DNA of 5,193 bases from Paracoccaceae bacterium (lineage in GTDB: Bacteria > Pseudomonadota > Alphaproteobacteria > Rhodobacterales > Rhodobacteraceae): positions 1 to 5,193 of the forward strand of contig SKNG01000356.1 in NCBI GenBank assembly GCA_007120685.1, in the 5' to 3' direction. This document shows positions 4,983 through 5,193 of this stretch, piece after piece. Position numbers and translations under genes: made by a program. The stretch's first letter is position 1; each line of letters starts with the position of its first letter. Under the pieces are notes generated by a model that worked only from the letters and a program-made list of their open reading frames with translations, made no database searches and had not been told where the DNA came from.

Positions 4983-5193
4983 ATGGCAGACCCGAATTTG
5001 GCAGACCCCGACACCCCCTCCCCCGATGCCCCGGGCCTGCACATGGCACCAGCCCGCTGGATACGGCTGGAAACGCTGGCGCGGGTGCGATGGCTGGCGG
5101 TTCTGGGGCAACTCGGCGCCATCCTGGTTGCCTATCTCGGCCTGGGGCTGCAGTTCAACCTTGCGCACAGTCTGGCCGTGGTCGGCATCTCGG
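4983..5193 (+). CDS. regB: redox sensor kinase RegB, N-terminal part
   Basis: RegB (PrrB/ActS) is the inner-membrane histidine kinase that phosphorylates RegA under reducing conditions. Seen: the frame opens at the ATG at 4983 and runs off the right edge with 70 complete codons. After a Pro/Asp-rich cytoplasmic leader it reads ARWIRLETLARVRWLAVLGQ, matching the family pattern W(V/I)RL.TL...RW.AV.GQ at the entry of the first membrane helix (about residues 35-55). The quinone-binding loop, redox-active Cys and the phospho-acceptor His lie beyond the window. The ribosome-binding site is weak (AGG, 4972-4974). An ATG at 5043 is an alternative start that would remove the leader. The divergent placement from senC-regA is the standard arrangement and supports the call. 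Confidence 0.88.
   Translation, partial: MADPNLADPDTPSPDAPGLHMAPARWIRLETLARVRWLAVLGQLGAILVAYLGLGLQFNLAHSLAVVGIS

Noticed and set aside
4852..5049. Longer senC frame starting at 5049
   Set aside because: It would overlap the start of regB; the added sequence is Arg/Gly/Pro-rich and the ATG at 4851 has a strong GGAGG.
1..5193. tRNA, rRNA, CRISPR array, transposase or integrase
   Set aside because: No evenly spaced repeats, cloverleaf-like segments, or transposase/recombinase motifs were seen on either strand.

Overview
The window looks like chromosomal DNA of a Rhodobacterales alphaproteobacterium, most probably Paracoccus or a close relative. The evidence is the high GC content with strong G/C third-position bias in the recognisable genes, the near-textbook RegA protein, the divergent regB / senC-regA arrangement, and the fxsA-secB pair beside a leftward gene that resembles the Tim44-like protein of this group. 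Assignments rest on motif recognition from the sequence; no database search was run.

Layout. (1) 1-53, minus: N-terminal fragment of a probable Tim44-domain protein, divergent from fxsA. (2) 180-1280, plus: fxsA (inner-membrane FxsA protein) and secB (export chaperone), with a candidate secB promoter over the fxsA stop codon. (3) 1281-2960: about 1.7 kb with no gene I can name. It begins with two hairpins after secB. Next comes a well-formed MerR-type promoter (TTGACT, 19-bp spacer filled by an 8-bp dyad, TATCCG). An unrecognised 284-codon frame follows, basic and Pro/Arg/Ala-rich and ending in a C-terminal membrane segment. Last is about 700 bp of apparently non-coding DNA with several inverted repeats. 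(4) 2961-3569, plus: an HD-domain phosphohydrolase of the YfbR-like type, convergent with regA. (5) 3591-4851, minus: regA and senC, probably co-transcribed, with a possible extra promoter before regA. (6) 4983 to the end, plus: 5' part of regB, divergent from senC.

Functionally, the right third is the global redox two-component system. RegB is the membrane histidine kinase that senses respiratory/quinone redox state, RegA is its Fis-type response regulator, and SenC is a Sco1-like copper protein for cytochrome c oxidase assembly. The left third is housekeeping (protein export and membrane proteins). The central part is the least ordinary. Its best lead is the MerR-type promoter, which has no MerR-family gene in view and points straight at an uncharacterised tail-anchored protein. 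I do not see convincing evidence of a complete new multi-gene system; the central region is offered as candidate leads.
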